64,000 nucleotides of DNA from Chromobacterium sp. IIBBL 290-4 (GCF_024207115.1 NZ_CP100128.1:3658001-3722000), one strand, 5' to 3'. Shown: positions 15,895 through 26,117, counted from the first letter of the stretch. Numbers and translations: made by a program. Notes: generated by a model not told the origin, from the letters alone.

Positions 15895-17049
15895 ATGGAG
15901 AACAGGGGAAAACCTCTTTTGATCCTGGCGGCGCTTTGCGCGTTAGCGGCGCTGGCCACGGCCTTTGTGTCCGGATGGCTAGGTTGGGCGATTGCCGGCG
16001 CGGGCGGCGCGGCCTTGGTCGCTCTATACCCCTTCGCCGCGCCGGCGGCAGGCCAGGAGCCGGCTGTCGTTTTATCCGCGGCGGCGGCCCCTTCGGGCCA
16101 TGACGACAACCTCGATCTGCTGGAACAGGTGGTGCAGCGCTGGTCCGGCAATCTCCAACTGGTGATCGAGCAGTCCACATCGGGCGGCAACCAGTTGGCC
16201 GGCACGCTGACCGGCATTGCCAATGGCCTGCATGCCACCATAGAGGCGGCGCGTTCGTCGACGGACGATGTCGACAGCAATAGCCTTGAAAAAATGGTGA
16301 GCGATGCCAGCCAGCGCAGCAAGGAGATTTCGGCGGTGCTGTCGGAAATCGTCGGCCACCGCCAGCAACTGGTGGAGGAGGTGGGCAGGCTGGCCACTTT
16401 CTCCAGCGAGTTGCTTTCCATGGCGGATCAAGTGGGCCGCATTTCCAATCAAACCAATCTGTTGGCCCTGAACGCCAGCATAGAGGCGGCGCGCGCCGGC
16501 GAGGCCGGGCGCGGCTTCGCCGTGGTGGCGGACGAGGTGCGCAAGCTGTCGCAGCAGTCGGAGCAGACTGGCAAGCAGATGGCGGAAAAAGTCGAGGCCA
16601 TCAACGGCGCGTTGGAGCAGACCCGGCAAACCACTACCAGCCTGGGCTCGCAGGATGCGGACAAGGGCAGCAACGCGCTGACCTTGCTGGAGGCTTCGGT
16701 GCGCGATTTCAGCCAGGCGGCGGAGAGGTTGGCGCAGATCAATGAAAAGATGCAGACCGAGGGCGCGCAGGTGGAGCGCGAGCTGCACGCCTCCTTGATC
16801 GCCTTGCAGTTTCAGGACCGCGTCAGTCAGATCGTCCAGCATGTGGCCAGCGATCTGGAGCGCATGCATGAGCATCTGCAGGCGGTGCGCCGGGCCCGGC
16901 AGAGCGGCGGCGCGGGGCCTGTGGTCAAACCGCAAGAGTGGCTGCGGCGGCTGGAGTCCACCTACACCACGCTGGAGCAGGCGGCGCTGCACAAGGGGGC
17001 GGGCGGCGGCAAACCGGCGGCCTCCAGCGGCGATGTCGATTTCTTTTGA
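15895..17049 (+). CDS. Membrane-anchored MCP-like signalling protein without a ligand domain
   Basis: 384 residues. Two adjacent hydrophobic helices (about residues 8-27 and 29-46) are not separated by a periplasmic domain. Residues about 80-290 form a methyl-accepting-type coiled coil whose hairpin tip reads [20 protein letters not shown], so it should contact CheA and CheW. After the coiled coil comes a helix with [15 protein letters not shown] (residues 303-317). Its D308-xxx-Q312 spacing is the same as in the catalytic helix of the CheY phosphatase CheZ. It heads the chemotaxis operon, 37 bases before cheY. The ATG at 15895 follows AAGGAG at a distance of ten bases; an upstream in-frame ATG at 15754 has no such signal. 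Confidence 0.85.
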   Translation: MENRGKPLLILAALCALAALATAFVSGWLGWAIAGAGGAALVALYPFAAPAAGQEPAVVLSAAAAPSGHDDNLDLLEQVVQRWSGNLQLVIEQSTSGGNQLAGTLTGIANGLHATIEAARSSTDDVDSNSLEKMVSDASQRSKEISAVLSEIVGHRQQLVEEVGRLATFSSELLSMADQVGRISNQTNLLALNASIEAARAGEAGRGFAVVADEVRKLSQQSEQTGKQMAEKVEAINGALEQTRQTTTSLGSQDADKGSNALTLLEASVRDFSQAAERLAQINEKMQTEGAQVERELHASLIALQFQDRVSQIVQHVASDLERMHEHLQAVRRARQSGGAGPVVKPQEWLRRLESTYTTLEQAALHKGAGGGKPAASSGDVDFF

Positions 17050-17086
17050 CTCAATCTATCCCCAGACTTCCTGAACGGAGACAGCC

Positions 17087-17455
17087 ATGGGCAAATCCAT
17101 CCTGATCGTCGACGACGCGGCCAGCATCCGCGCCACCGTCAGCATCGCGCTCAAGGGGGCGGGCTACGAGGTGATCGAGGCTTGCGACGGCAACGACGCC
17201 TTGGCCAAGCTCGGCGGCACGCGCGTCAACCTGATCATTTCCGACGTCAATATGCCGGGCATGGATGGCATCACCCTGTTGAAAAGGCTGAAAGAGGGCG
17301 CGGCGACCAAGTTTGTGCCGGTGATCATGCTGACCACCGAGGGCAGCGAGGACAAGAAGATGCAGGGCAAGGAGGCGGGCGCCAAGGCCTGGATCGTCAA
17401 GCCCTTCGATCCGACCAAGCTGCTGGACGCGGTGTCCAAGCTGATCCAGCCCTGA
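17087..17455 (+). CDS. cheY: Chemotaxis response regulator CheY
   Basis: 122 residues, a single receiver domain. The acidic pocket is D9-D10, the phosphoacceptor is D53 in IISDVNMPGMDG, the conserved Thr lies in MLTTEG and the Lys in WIVKPFDP. When phosphorylated by CheA it would bind the flagellar switch or another output. It has a ribosome binding site GGAG eight bases upstream and is followed after 14 bases by the STAS gene. Confidence 0.95.
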   Translation: MGKSILIVDDAASIRATVSIALKGAGYEVIEACDGNDALAKLGGTRVNLIISDVNMPGMDGITLLKRLKEGAATKFVPVIMLTTEGSEDKKMQGKEAGAKAWIVKPFDPTKLLDAVSKLIQP

Positions 17456-17469
17456 GCGAGGAGAGCCCC

Positions 17470-17778
17470 ATGCCCCTGACGCTGACCCAGGATGGAGACG
17501 CCACGCTCGCCGCGCTGACGGGCGAGATCACCATTTTCACCGCCGAGGAGTTGCAGGATGAACTGCTGGGCCTGCTCAACCATGAGCAGGTGAAGCTGGA
17601 TCTGTCCGGCATCACCGAGCTGGATGGCTGCGGCGCGCAATTGCTGTGCGTGGCGCTGACGGAGGCCCGCCGGCTGGAGCGGCCTTTCCAGGTGGCGGCC
17701 AGCAATGAATTGGTGGACGAAGTAGGACGCTGGCTGGGTTTCTCCGGCCATGAAGGAGCGCAGCGAGATGGATCTTAG
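17470..17778 (+). CDS. STAS-domain protein of the chemotaxis operon
   Basis: 102 residues with the STAS fold of anti-sigma antagonists (LTGEITIFTAEELQDELL, then VKLDLSGITELDGCGAQLL). In regulated STAS proteins the loop reads DSSG and its first Ser is phosphorylated; here the loop is DGCG, so that site is absent. STAS genes between cheY and cheA occur in several proteobacterial chemotaxis clusters; their role is not settled and may be as a scaffold on CheA. GAGGAG lies six bases before the ATG. Its last 11 bases overlap the cheA start. Confidence 0.88.
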   Translation: MPLTLTQDGDATLAALTGEITIFTAEELQDELLGLLNHEQVKLDLSGITELDGCGAQLLCVALTEARRLERPFQVAASNELVDEVGRWLGFSGHEGAQRDGS

Positions 17779-19957
17779 CAAGGCCAAGGCGGTCTTTTTC
17801 GAGGAATCGCGCGAACTGTGCGATGCGCTGGAGGCGGCGTTGCTGGACCCGGTGGCGTATCCGCCCGGCCCGGAAACCTTCAACCTGCTGTTCCGCACCG
17901 CGCACACCATCAAGGGCTCCGCCGGGATTTTCGGGCTGGAGGCCTTGGTCCGCTTCGCCCATGTGATGGAGAACGTGCTGGAGCGGCTGCGTTCCGGCCA
18001 GGTGGCGCTGAGCGACGATCTCATCAGCTTGCTGCTGGCATGCAACGACCATCTGCGCCGGCTGATAGAGGCCGGCGCGGAAAGCGACGAGATGGCCTTG
18101 CATGATCTGCCGGAAGGCGCGCCCTTGCTGGTCAGCCTGCGGCGCTATCAGGAGGACGGCGAGGCGCAGAGCGCGGCGGAGGCCTTGGAAGCGGAACTGG
18201 CGGTGAGCATGGCGCCGCCAGCGGATGCCGAAGGCGTGCTAGCGCGTGCGCAAAGCCCCTTGTGGCAGCTGTCCCTGCGTTTTCATCCCGACACTTTCCG
18301 CCATGGCTTCGACCCCTTGTCCTTCCTGCGCTATCTGGGTGGATTGGGAGAGCTGAAAACCGTGCTGCCGGTATGGCGCAACTGGCCGCCGCCGCAGTTG
18401 CTGGATGTCACCGAGTGCTTCATGGGTTTTGACCTGGCTCTCGACTCTTCGGAAAGTCCCGGACGGATAGAGGGAACCTTCGAATTCATCGCCGAGGACA
18501 GCTTGATCGGCATTCTGCCGCCGCATGCGCCGCTGGCCGATTATCTGGCCTTGGCGCAAAGGCTGGGCGAGCCGCTGGAAGAGCAGTTGTCGCGCTGGAC
18601 CGCGCGCGGCGCTTTGAGCGCTGAGGAGGCGGAGCGAGTGCGCGGCGGCGATGTGGCGGATGCGCCTGTCGCCAGCGTGGAGGAAGCGGAGCCGCCGCCG
18701 GTGTCGATAGCGGTGGCGACGCCGCCGCCGGCCGCCGGCGCGGCCCCCGCCAAAGGGGGGCGCGGCGATGGGCAATACATCCGCATCGAGGCCAGCAAGC
18801 TGGACCGTTTGATCAACCGGGTGGGCGAGCTGGTGATCGCCTCCTCCGGCACCAAGCTGATCGCCCAGGACCGCGGCGACGCCGAGCTGCTGGAGTCGGT
18901 GGCGGTGATCAATACCCTGGTGGAAAGCATACGCGATGACGCGCTGACGCTGCGCATGGTGCCGGTGGACGAAATCTTCAGCCGTTTTCCGCGCATGGTG
19001 CGCGAGGTGTCCAAGCAGCTGGGCAAGGCTATCCAGCTGGAAGTCTTGGGCGGCGACACTGAAATCGACAAATCCATGGTGGAAAAGCTGACCGACCCCT
19101 TGATGCACATCGTCCGCAATGCGGTGGACCATGGACTGGAGTCGGCCGAGAAGCGTTTGGCGGCCGGCAAGCCCGAGCAAGGCACGGTCACGCTGAACGC
19201 CTATCACGACGCCGGCTCGGTGGTGGTGGAGGTGCGGGACGACGGCGGCGGCATCAGCCGCGAGAAAGTGCTGGCCAAGGCGGTGGAGCGCGGGCTGGTG
19301 GCGGAAGGGCGGCTGCTCAGCGATCAGGACACCTTGCAGCTGATCTTTCTGCCCGGCTTCTCCACCGCGGACAAGGTCAGCGATCTGTCCGGCCGCGGCG
19401 TGGGCATGGATGTGGTCAAGCGCAATATCGAGGCGCTGCGAGGCGAGATCGAAATCCATTCTATAGAGGGCAAGGGCTCCACCTTCCGCCTGCGGCTGCC
19501 GCTCACGCTGGCCATCATCGACGGCTTCCGGGTGGAGGTGGACGATTCCGCCCTGGTGATGCCGCTGGACATGATGATCGAGTGCGTGGACATGCCGCAT
19601 GACGCGATGAACCAGCATACCCGGCAGGTGAACCTGCGCGGCGACTGGCTGCCCTTTGTCTCGCTGCGCGAATTGTTTGGGCTGCCGCCGGCACAGGGCG
19701 CGGAATATGTGGTGATCGTCCATTACGGCGACAATCGCGCCGGCATCGTGGTGGACCGGTTGATGGGCGAGGTGCAGGCAGTGATCAAGCCCTTGGGCGA
19801 GATTTTCAAATCCTTGCGCGGCATCAGCGGCTCTACCATCTTGGGCAACGGCAAGCCGGCGCTGGTGCTGGATATCCCGCAGTTGATCCATCACGCCTGC
19901 CGCCGCGAGCGAAGGCTGATACGGCAAAGCGCCGAAGCGGTTTTACAAAAGGGCTGA
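17768..19957 (+). CDS. cheA: Chemotaxis histidine kinase CheA
   Basis: 729 residues. The HPt domain (about 1-105) has His46 in FRTAHTIKGSAG. A long variable middle part (about 110-330, Ala/Pro-rich near its end) is followed by the dimerisation domain from about 335 (IRIEASKLDRLINRVGELV), the ATP-binding domain with HIVRNAVDHGLES near 447, VRDDGGGIS and GRGVGMDVVK, and a CheW-like domain at the C-terminus. It autophosphorylates and donates phosphate to CheY and CheB. The start at 17768 is preceded by AAGGAG nine bases away, inside the STAS gene. Confidence 0.96.
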   Translation: MDLSKAKAVFFEESRELCDALEAALLDPVAYPPGPETFNLLFRTAHTIKGSAGIFGLEALVRFAHVMENVLERLRSGQVALSDDLISLLLACNDHLRRLIEAGAESDEMALHDLPEGAPLLVSLRRYQEDGEAQSAAEALEAELAVSMAPPADAEGVLARAQSPLWQLSLRFHPDTFRHGFDPLSFLRYLGGLGELKTVLPVWRNWPPPQLLDVTECFMGFDLALDSSESPGRIEGTFEFIAEDSLIGILPPHAPLADYLALAQRLGEPLEEQLSRWTARGALSAEEAERVRGGDVADAPVASVEEAEPPPVSIAVATPPPAAGAAPAKGGRGDGQYIRIEASKLDRLINRVGELVIASSGTKLIAQDRGDAELLESVAVINTLVESIRDDALTLRMVPVDEIFSRFPRMVREVSKQLGKAIQLEVLGGDTEIDKSMVEKLTDPLMHIVRNAVDHGLESAEKRLAAGKPEQGTVTLNAYHDAGSVVVEVRDDGGGISREKVLAKAVERGLVAEGRLLSDQDTLQLIFLPGFSTADKVSDLSGRGVGMDVVKRNIEALRGEIEIHSIEGKGSTFRLRLPLTLAIIDGFRVEVDDSALVMPLDMMIECVDMPHDAMNQHTRQVNLRGDWLPFVSLRELFGLPPAQGAEYVVIVHYGDNRAGIVVDRLMGEVQAVIKPLGEIFKSLRGISGSTILGNGKPALVLDIPQLIHHACRRERRLIRQSAEAVLQKG

Positions 19958-20001
19958 TTGTCTGAGCCTGCTTTCCCTTTTCTTTGCGAATGAGGTTTGC
20001 C

Positions 20002-21666
20002 ATGAGCTGGTTTCATACTCTGCAGGTCCGGACCAAGCTGCTGCTGAGTTTCGGCGTATTGATGGTGTTGTTGGTGGCCATGGGGATTGTGGGATATCAG
20101 GCCAGCGCGCGGGTAAACGCGGGGCTTGAGGATTTATTCACCAATCAGTTCAGTCCCTTGGTTGGCATCAGCAATGCGCGCGTCTCGGCCATGACGCATA
20201 ACAGAGCGCTGTATCGGTACTTGGCGGAAATGGACAAGGCCAAGATGGAGGAGGCGGCAACGCATATGGACGGGTATGACAAGGACTTGTTTGCCCAAAT
20301 GAAAATTGAGCTTAGCTCTACGATGGAGCCTGAGGAGGCGGAGGCGAACCGGCGTTGGCAGACCCAGTGGCCTATTTATCTAAGCGCAGCCAAAGAGGCG
20401 ATGAAGCTGGCTTATGAGGATAGTGGGAATGGCGAGGGGCGGAGGAAGGCGCTGGATATTGTTCGAAGCAAGGCCAGGCCGGCGTTTGATATCGTTGAGC
20501 AGTCACTGGCGACTGTGAAAGAGACCAATGAGAAAGTGGCGGAGCGAACGCATACGCTGGGGCAGGAAACCTATGCCAGCACCACTCGCGAGGTGATCGG
20601 CCTGTCCTTGGTGTCTTTGTTCATGTGCGGTCTTTTGTCTCTTTTGGTCACTCGCAGCATTTTGCGGCAGTTGGGCGGAGATCCTTCATACGCGATGCTG
20701 GTGGTGTCCAAAGTGGCGGATGGGGACTTGGCGGTGCCGATCAAGTTGCGCGACGGCGATTCGTCCAGCCTATTGTTTTCGATTCGTGAAATGGCCCACC
20801 GTTTGTCCGACACCATGTCCGAAGTCAGCTCCATGTCGGAGTCGATAGGCTCCGCCTCCGAGCAGGTGGCCTCTACCGCCAGTTCCCTGGCGCAGACGGC
20901 TTCCGAATTGGCGTCCAGCGTGGAGGAAACCAGCGCTTCCGTGGAGGAGATGGCTTCCACCGTCACGCAAAACGCCGACAACGCCCGAGTGACGGACGGC
21001 ATCGCCACCAAATCGGCCAGCAGCGCCAGCGAAAGCGGCAAGGCGGTAGGCGATATGGTGCATGCGATGAAGGAAATCGCCTCCAAGATCACGGCGATCA
21101 ACGATATCGCCAACAAAACCGACCTGCTGGCGATCAACGCCGCCATCGAAGCGGCGCGCGCCGGCGAGCACGGCAAGGGCTTCGCCACCGTGGCGGTGGA
21201 AGTGCGCAAGTTGGCGGAGCGTTCCCAGGTGGCGGCTAGAGAGATCGGCGATCTGGCCGGGCGTTCGGTCGGCGTGGCGGAAAGGGCCGGCGTGTTGCTG
21301 CAGGAAATGCTGCCCGGCATTGATCAGACCGCCTCGCTGGTGCAGGAAATCTCCGCCGCCTCGCGCGAGCAGCGCACCGGCATCGACCAGATCAATACGG
21401 CGGTGACCCAGATCAGCACCGGCATGCAGACCTCGGCTTCGTCGGCGGAGGAGCTGAGCTCCACCTCGGAAGAGCTCAGTTCGGCAGCGATGCAGCTGCA
21501 AGACTTGATGCAGCAGTTCAAATTGCGCGGAGGCGGGCGCGGTAAGCGCATGCTGTTGCATGCTTCGCATGGCAGCGTCAAGAAAACGGCGGCCAAGATC
21601 CACCGGGATTTGGAGGACGATGAGTTCGACGAAGGAGATCTGGATGACAAGTTTTCCAAATATTGA
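20002..21666 (+). CDS. Methyl-accepting chemotaxis protein with four-helix-bundle sensor
   Basis: 554 residues. TM1 is at about 12-32 ([20 protein letters not shown]), a periplasmic helical bundle of 4HB_MCP type spans about 35-190 with the usual [13 protein letters not shown]2 is at about 200-218 ([19 protein letters not shown]), then a HAMP domain and a cytoplasmic coiled coil whose tip reads [20 protein letters not shown]. The C-terminus is acidic ([16 protein letters not shown]) and lacks a CheR-docking pentapeptide. The ATG at 20002 follows GAGG at suitable distance. It is the operon's only classical receptor. Confidence 0.95.
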   Translation: MSWFHTLQVRTKLLLSFGVLMVLLVAMGIVGYQASARVNAGLEDLFTNQFSPLVGISNARVSAMTHNRALYRYLAEMDKAKMEEAATHMDGYDKDLFAQMKIELSSTMEPEEAEANRRWQTQWPIYLSAAKEAMKLAYEDSGNGEGRRKALDIVRSKARPAFDIVEQSLATVKETNEKVAERTHTLGQETYASTTREVIGLSLVSLFMCGLLSLLVTRSILRQLGGDPSYAMLVVSKVADGDLAVPIKLRDGDSSSLLFSIREMAHRLSDTMSEVSSMSESIGSASEQVASTASSLAQTASELASSVEETSASVEEMASTVTQNADNARVTDGIATKSASSASESGKAVGDMVHAMKEIASKITAINDIANKTDLLAINAAIEAARAGEHGKGFATVAVEVRKLAERSQVAAREIGDLAGRSVGVAERAGVLLQEMLPGIDQTASLVQEISAASREQRTGIDQINTAVTQISTGMQTSASSAEELSSTSEELSSAAMQLQDLMQQFKLRGGGRGKRMLLHASHGSVKKTAAKIHRDLEDDEFDEGDLDDKFSKY

Positions 21667-21678
21667 GGAGGATGCGCC

Positions 21679-22218
21679 ATGAAGGAGCGTTCCGATTCGG
21701 CGGCCGGCCACGGCGAGAGCAAGTTCCATTGCGTCACCTTCATCCTTGGGCAGGACTTGTTCGGCATCCAGATCAATTTCATCCGCGAGATCATAGAGCT
21801 GGACGGCATCACCCAAGTGCCGATGATGCCCAGCTTTGTGCGCGGCATCATCAATCTGCGCGGCTCGGTGGTGCCGGTGATCGATCTGTCCATCCGTTTC
21901 GGCCGTGGGCTGACCGAGCTGAAACCATCCACCTGCGTGGCCATCCTGTCCTTGCCGGGGCAGGACAGCGGCTATCACGAAGTGGGGATACTGCTGGACG
22001 CGGTATGCGAGGTGCTGGAGATACCCGAGAGCGAGATCGATCCATCGCCGACTTTCGGCGCCAATATCCGCGGCGACTTCATTCAGGGCATCGCCACCAT
22101 CAACGAGCGCTTCGCCATTTTGCTGAATGTGCAGCAGGCGCTGTCGGTGTCCGAGCTGAGCGCGATGGCGGAAACGGTGGCGCAGCAGCATTTCAACGAT
22201 GACGCCGAAGTGAGCTGA
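21679..22218 (+). CDS. cheW: Chemotaxis coupling protein CheW
   Basis: 179 residues, a single CheW SH3-like domain: CVTFILGQDLFGIQINFIRE at the N-terminus, VRGIINLRGSVVPVIDL in the centre, and IQGIATINERFAILLNVQ near the end. It couples receptors to CheA in the cytoplasm. A GAGGAG motif lies about six bases before the ATG, 12 bases after the mcp stop. It is slightly longer than minimal CheW because of charged ends. Confidence 0.96.
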   Translation: MKERSDSAAGHGESKFHCVTFILGQDLFGIQINFIREIIELDGITQVPMMPSFVRGIINLRGSVVPVIDLSIRFGRGLTELKPSTCVAILSLPGQDSGYHEVGILLDAVCEVLEIPESEIDPSPTFGANIRGDFIQGIATINERFAILLNVQQALSVSELSAMAETVAQQHFNDDAEVS

Positions 22219-22235
22219 TCAACACGGAGGATGGC

Positions 22236-23078
22236 GTGCAGCGGCTCGACCCGATATTGAGCGACGAGGAGTTTTCCTGTTTCAAGCAGTTCATTCTGCA
22301 GGAAGCGGGCATTGATTTGCCCGCCAGCAAGCGTTCCCTGGTGCAGTCGCGGCTGGCCAAGCGCCTGCGCAATCTGGGCGTCAGCAGTTATGGCGCGTAT
22401 TGGCAGCTGCTGCGCAAGCCGGAAAGCCATGCCGAGCGGCAGCATGCGATCAATATGCTGTCCACCAACGAAACCTATTTTTTCCGCGAACCGCAACACT
22501 TTCAATGGCTGGAGAACCAGGCGCTGGCGATACAGCAGCGCGGCGGCGCGGTGAAGGTGTGGTCCGCGGCCTGCTCATCCGGCGAAGAGCCCTACACCAT
22601 TGCCATGGTATTGGCGGAAACCTTGGGCATGCGCGGCAACTGGAAGGTTTACGCCACCGATATCAACACCAAGGTCTTGAACCTGGCCAAGCGGGCGGTC
22701 TATCCGAAAGAACGGGTCCAGCGCACGCCGCCTTTGTTGTGGCAGAAATACTTCCTGCGCGGACGCGATGAGTATGCCGGCATGGTAAGGGTTCTACCGG
22801 AATTGGCGAACCGGGTGGAGTTTTCCAGTTTGAATTTGCTGCATTGCAATCGTTTCGCTCAAACCGATTTCGACATTGTCTTTTTGCGTAATGTTCTGAT
22901 TTACTTCAATGAAGAGACCAAGCTCGACGTGCTGCGCAAGCTGTGCAGCCGGATGCGCGAGGGCGGTCATTTGTTGATCGGCCATTCTGAATCGCTGCAC
23001 AAACTGAATTTGCCGCTGGCGCAGGAGGAACCCTCGCGTTATCGACTGATAGGCGGACAAGGGAGGGAGGCGGGATGA
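22236..23078 (+). CDS. cheR: Chemotaxis protein methyltransferase CheR
   Basis: 280 residues. The N-terminal helical domain (about 5-75) is followed by the SAM-binding domain with [19 protein letters not shown] as motif I and [13 protein letters not shown] as the catalytic-region motif. It methylates glutamates on chemoreceptors. The start is GTG at 22236, preceded by GGAGG with five bases of spacing. Its TGA overlaps the cheB ATG, so the opposing enzymes are translationally coupled. Confidence 0.96.
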   Translation: MQRLDPILSDEEFSCFKQFILQEAGIDLPASKRSLVQSRLAKRLRNLGVSSYGAYWQLLRKPESHAERQHAINMLSTNETYFFREPQHFQWLENQALAIQQRGGAVKVWSAACSSGEEPYTIAMVLAETLGMRGNWKVYATDINTKVLNLAKRAVYPKERVQRTPPLLWQKYFLRGRDEYAGMVRVLPELANRVEFSSLNLLHCNRFAQTDFDIVFLRNVLIYFNEETKLDVLRKLCSRMREGGHLLIGHSESLHKLNLPLAQEEPSRYRLIGGQGREAG

Positions 23079-24157
23079 GCATCGCGGTGCTGATCGTCGA
23101 CGACTCGGCGGTGGTGCGGGAGATTCTGACCCAGATGCTGGCCACGGCGCCGGATATCGAGGTGATGGGGGCGTCGCCCGATCCGATCTTCGCCATGAAC
23201 CGGATGAAGGTGCGCTGGCCGGACGTGATCGTGCTGGATATCGAAATGCCGCGCATGGATGGACTGACCTTCCTGCGCAAGATCATGGATGAGCGGCCGA
23301 CGCCGGTGATCATCTGCTCCTCGCTGACCGAAAAGGGCGCCCGCATCACCATGGACGCGATGTCGGCGGGGGCGGTGGCGGTGATCACCAAGCCGACGGT
23401 GAATTTGAAGTCTTTCCTGCAGGATGCGGCCAAGGATTTGATTCAGGAGGTGCGCGACGCCGCGGGGGCCAGAATGGGCGTGATGAAGAAAATCGCCAGC
23501 CATGCGCCGGCGCGCGGCGGCGAACCGGCGCCCAAGCTGACCGCGGACGTGGTGTTGGAGGCGCCTTCCGGCTTGGAGAAGTACCGGACCACGGAAAAAA
23601 TCATCGCCATCGGCACCTCCACCGGCGGCACCCAGGCGCTGGAGTTTCTGCTGCCCAGGCTGCCGGCCACCTGTCCCGGCGTGGCGGTGGTGCAGCATAT
23701 GCCGGAGAAGTTCACCGCCTCCTTCGCCGAGCGTTTGAACAAGCTGTGCAAGGTGGAGGTGAAGGAGGCCAGGTCGGGCGATAGGCTGATTTCCGGCGTG
23801 GCGCTGATCGCGCCTGGCGGCAAGCATCTCTTGGTCAAGCGCAGCGGCGCCCAGTATATGGCCGAGGTGAAGGATGGGCCGCTGGTGTCGCGGCATCGGC
23901 CTTCGGTGGATGTGCTGTTCCGCTCGGTGGCGGTCACCGCCGGCGGCAATGCGGTCGGGGTGATCATGACCGGCATGGGGGATGACGGCGCGCGAGGCAT
24001 GCGCGAGATGCGGGACGCAGGCGCCCGAACCATTGCTCAGGATGAGGAATCCTGCGTGGTGTTCGGGATGCCGGCGGAAGCGATCAACCATGGCGGCGTG
24101 GACGAGGTGATGTCGTTGGAGCGCATCGCCCACACGCTGGCAGGCATCAGGGGTTGA
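23075..24157 (+). CDS. cheB: Protein-glutamate methylesterase CheB
   Basis: 360 residues. A receiver domain (phosphoacceptor D55 in [13 protein letters not shown]) is joined by a linker (about 125-175) to the methylesterase domain with the Ser in [11 protein letters not shown], the His in [10 protein letters not shown] and the Asp in MTGMGDDG. It removes receptor methyl groups and deamidates glutamines. It is coupled to cheR by an ATGA overlap and is followed after three bases by the REC-EAL gene. Confidence 0.96.
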   Translation: MSIAVLIVDDSAVVREILTQMLATAPDIEVMGASPDPIFAMNRMKVRWPDVIVLDIEMPRMDGLTFLRKIMDERPTPVIICSSLTEKGARITMDAMSAGAVAVITKPTVNLKSFLQDAAKDLIQEVRDAAGARMGVMKKIASHAPARGGEPAPKLTADVVLEAPSGLEKYRTTEKIIAIGTSTGGTQALEFLLPRLPATCPGVAVVQHMPEKFTASFAERLNKLCKVEVKEARSGDRLISGVALIAPGGKHLLVKRSGAQYMAEVKDGPLVSRHRPSVDVLFRSVAVTAGGNAVGVIMTGMGDDGARGMREMRDAGARTIAQDEESCVVFGMPAEAINHGGVDEVMSLERIAHTLAGIRG

Positions 24158-24160
24158 ATC

Positions 24161-25369
24161 ATGTTGTATCTGGAGCAGTGGCGGGGCAAGTCGGTGATGG
24201 TGGTCGAGGATTCGGCCAGCCATCGGCTGCTCGCCGTGGGCATTTTGCAGGCGCTGGGTTTCGCTCCGGTGTATGAGGCGGAAAACGGCGTGGATGCGCT
24301 GGACAAGCTGTCCAAGCTCAGGCGGGTCGATCTGGTGGTGACGGATCTGAACATGCCTATGATGGACGGGGTGAAACTGCTGGAAAACATCGCCGCCCGC
24401 CTGCGCGGCAAAGTGCGCTTCGTCGCGGTGATGAGCGGCGTGCCGCGCGATGTGCTGGATACCGTGCAAGGCGTGGTGGATGCCTCGGAGCTGGACCTGC
24501 TGGCGGTTTTTCCCAAACCGCTCAAGCAAGAGGAAGTGGAGCGGGTGCTGGACGGCAACAACCCGGAGTGGCAGCTGGAGGGGCCTGCTGGCGCAGCCAG
24601 AAGCATCAGCCTGGGAGAGGTGGAAGAGGGGGTGAGGCTGCGCCAATTGGTGCCTTACTTTCAGCCCAAGGTGTCGATCAAGGATAACAAGCTGTTTGGC
24701 ATGGAGGCGCTGGCGCGCTGGGAGCATCCGCAGTGGGGGGTGCTGTCGCCGGCCGTTTTTGTCCATCATCTGGAAGAAGGCGAGCTGGCGCTGCGTTTCT
24801 TCTACCAGTTTCTGCGCGATGTCTGCGCCTCGATGAAGCGTTTTCTGGCGGAAATGCCGGGCCTGCATGCTTCGGTTAACCTGCCGGTTCCCCTGTTGAA
24901 CGACCCCAATCTGGTGGACGAGATGACCACCATCATCCAGTCCAGCGGCTTGCCTAACGACAGCATTGTGCTGGAAGTGACGGAAACCACCCTGATGTCC
25001 AATCTGGCGGCCTCGCTCGGCACTTTGGCCCGCTTGCGGCTGAATGGCTTCGGACTGGCGATGGACGATTACGGCACCGGCTACTCCTCGATGAAGCAAT
25101 TGTCGCGCAGCCCCTTCACCGAGCTGAAAATAGACAGGGAGTTTGTCCATGACGCGGCCAGCAGCCCCAAAAAGCTGGCCATCCTGACTTCGGCGGTGGC
25201 GATGTGCCAGAAGCTGCAATTGCTGTCAGTGGCGGAGGGCGTGGAAACGGAGGCGGACTGGCAGCAATTGGCTGCCTTGGGCTGCGACGTGGCGCAGGGC
25301 TATTACCATAGCCGGCCGCTGTCGGCCGAGATGTTCCTGCAGTGGATGCGGGAGAGCGGGCATCTGTGA
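24161..25369 (+). CDS. Response regulator with EAL c-di-GMP phosphodiesterase domain
   Basis: 402 residues. A receiver domain (D62 in DLVVTDLNMPMMDG) precedes a full EAL domain (about 160-395). Catalytic and metal-binding positions are present: the EAL motif itself in GMEALARW, the Asn in SVNLPVPLL, Glu in LEVTETTL, Asp pair in MDDYGTGYSS, Lys in LKIDREF and Glu in VAEGVET. It should therefore degrade c-di-GMP when activated by phosphorylation. It is the last gene of the chemotaxis operon, three bases after cheB, and links CheA phosphotransfer to c-di-GMP level. A terminator follows. Confidence 0.92.
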   Translation: MLYLEQWRGKSVMVVEDSASHRLLAVGILQALGFAPVYEAENGVDALDKLSKLRRVDLVVTDLNMPMMDGVKLLENIAARLRGKVRFVAVMSGVPRDVLDTVQGVVDASELDLLAVFPKPLKQEEVERVLDGNNPEWQLEGPAGAARSISLGEVEEGVRLRQLVPYFQPKVSIKDNKLFGMEALARWEHPQWGVLSPAVFVHHLEEGELALRFFYQFLRDVCASMKRFLAEMPGLHASVNLPVPLLNDPNLVDEMTTIIQSSGLPNDSIVLEVTETTLMSNLAASLGTLARLRLNGFGLAMDDYGTGYSSMKQLSRSPFTELKIDREFVHDAASSPKKLAILTSAVAMCQKLQLLSVAEGVETEADWQQLAALGCDVAQGYYHSRPLSAEMFLQWMRESGHL

Positions 25370-25387
25370 TGCGGCGGCGGAAATGAA

Positions 25388-25409
25388 AAAGGGGCCTGCG
25401 GGCCCCTTT
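25388..25409. terminator. Bidirectional terminator between the chemotaxis operon and sodB
   Basis: AAAGGGGCC at 25388-25396 pairs with GGCCCCTTT at 25401-25409 around a TGCG loop. A-rich and T-rich ends allow use from both sides, serving the convergent REC-EAL and sodB genes. Confidence 0.8.
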
Positions 25410-25426
25410 ACGCAGCTTGGAAAAGC

Positions 25427-26008
25427 TTAGGCGGCGAAGTTCTTGGCCGCGAATTCCCAGTTCACCAGCTTCCAGAAGCTATCCAGATAGTTCGGGCGGC
25501 TGTTGCGGTAGTCGATATAATACGCGTGTTCCCACACATCACAGGTCAAGAGCGGCTTCTTGTCGGTGGTCAGCGGGGTGGCGGCGTTGCTGGTGGATAC
25601 CAGGTCCAGGCTGCCGTCGCTGTTCTTCACCAGCCAAGCCCAGCCGGAACCGAAGGTGCCGACGGCGGTCTGGGTGAAGGCTTTCTTGAACTCTTCGAAA
25701 GAGCCCCACTTGGCCTTGATGGCGTCAGCCAGCGCGCCGGTCGGTTCGCCGCCGGCGTTCGGGGCCAGGCCGAACCAGTAGAAGGTGTGGTTCCAAACCT
25801 GAGCGGCGTTGTTGAAGATGCCGCCGGAAGACTTCTTGACGATCTCTTCCAGGGAGGCGTTTTCGAACTCGGTGCCCTTGATCAGGTTGTTCAGGTTGGT
25901 GATGTAGGTCTGATGGTGCTTGCCGTAGTGGAATTCCAGGGTTTCCTTGGAAATGTGCGGAGCCAGGGCGTCCAGCGCGTACGGCAGTTCAGGCAGTTTG
26001 TGTTCCAT
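25427..26008 (-). CDS. sodB: Iron superoxide dismutase
   Basis: 193 residues, the usual length for bacterial Fe-SOD. It converts superoxide to oxygen and hydrogen peroxide in the cytoplasm. Metal ligands are the His in HYGKHHQTY, the His in VWNHTFYW, and Asp and His in [11 protein letters not shown]. The context GSGWAWLV and [11 protein letters not shown] favours the iron type. The start at 26008 has AAGGAG six bases upstream; the open frame extending to 26059 is not needed. Confidence 0.95.
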   Translation of the reverse strand: MEHKLPELPYALDALAPHISKETLEFHYGKHHQTYITNLNNLIKGTEFENASLEEIVKKSSGGIFNNAAQVWNHTFYWFGLAPNAGGEPTGALADAIKAKWGSFEEFKKAFTQTAVGTFGSGWAWLVKNSDGSLDLVSTSNAATPLTTDKKPLLTCDVWEHAYYIDYRNSRPNYLDSFWKLVNWEFAAKNFAA

Positions 26009-26117
26009 TGTGCTCTCCTTGTTGAGAAAGTGAACCGCATGGCGGCTGCTTTCGATCAAGTTTACTGGAATCTGGCCGGCATGGCTAATAGTTGACTAAA
26101 ATGATAGGAATAAGCTT

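Noticed and set aside
23039..25219. A 726-codon minus-strand open frame across cheB and the REC-EAL gene
   Set aside because: Antisense shadow of well-recognised genes; its residues are dominated by His, Arg and Gln with no domain.
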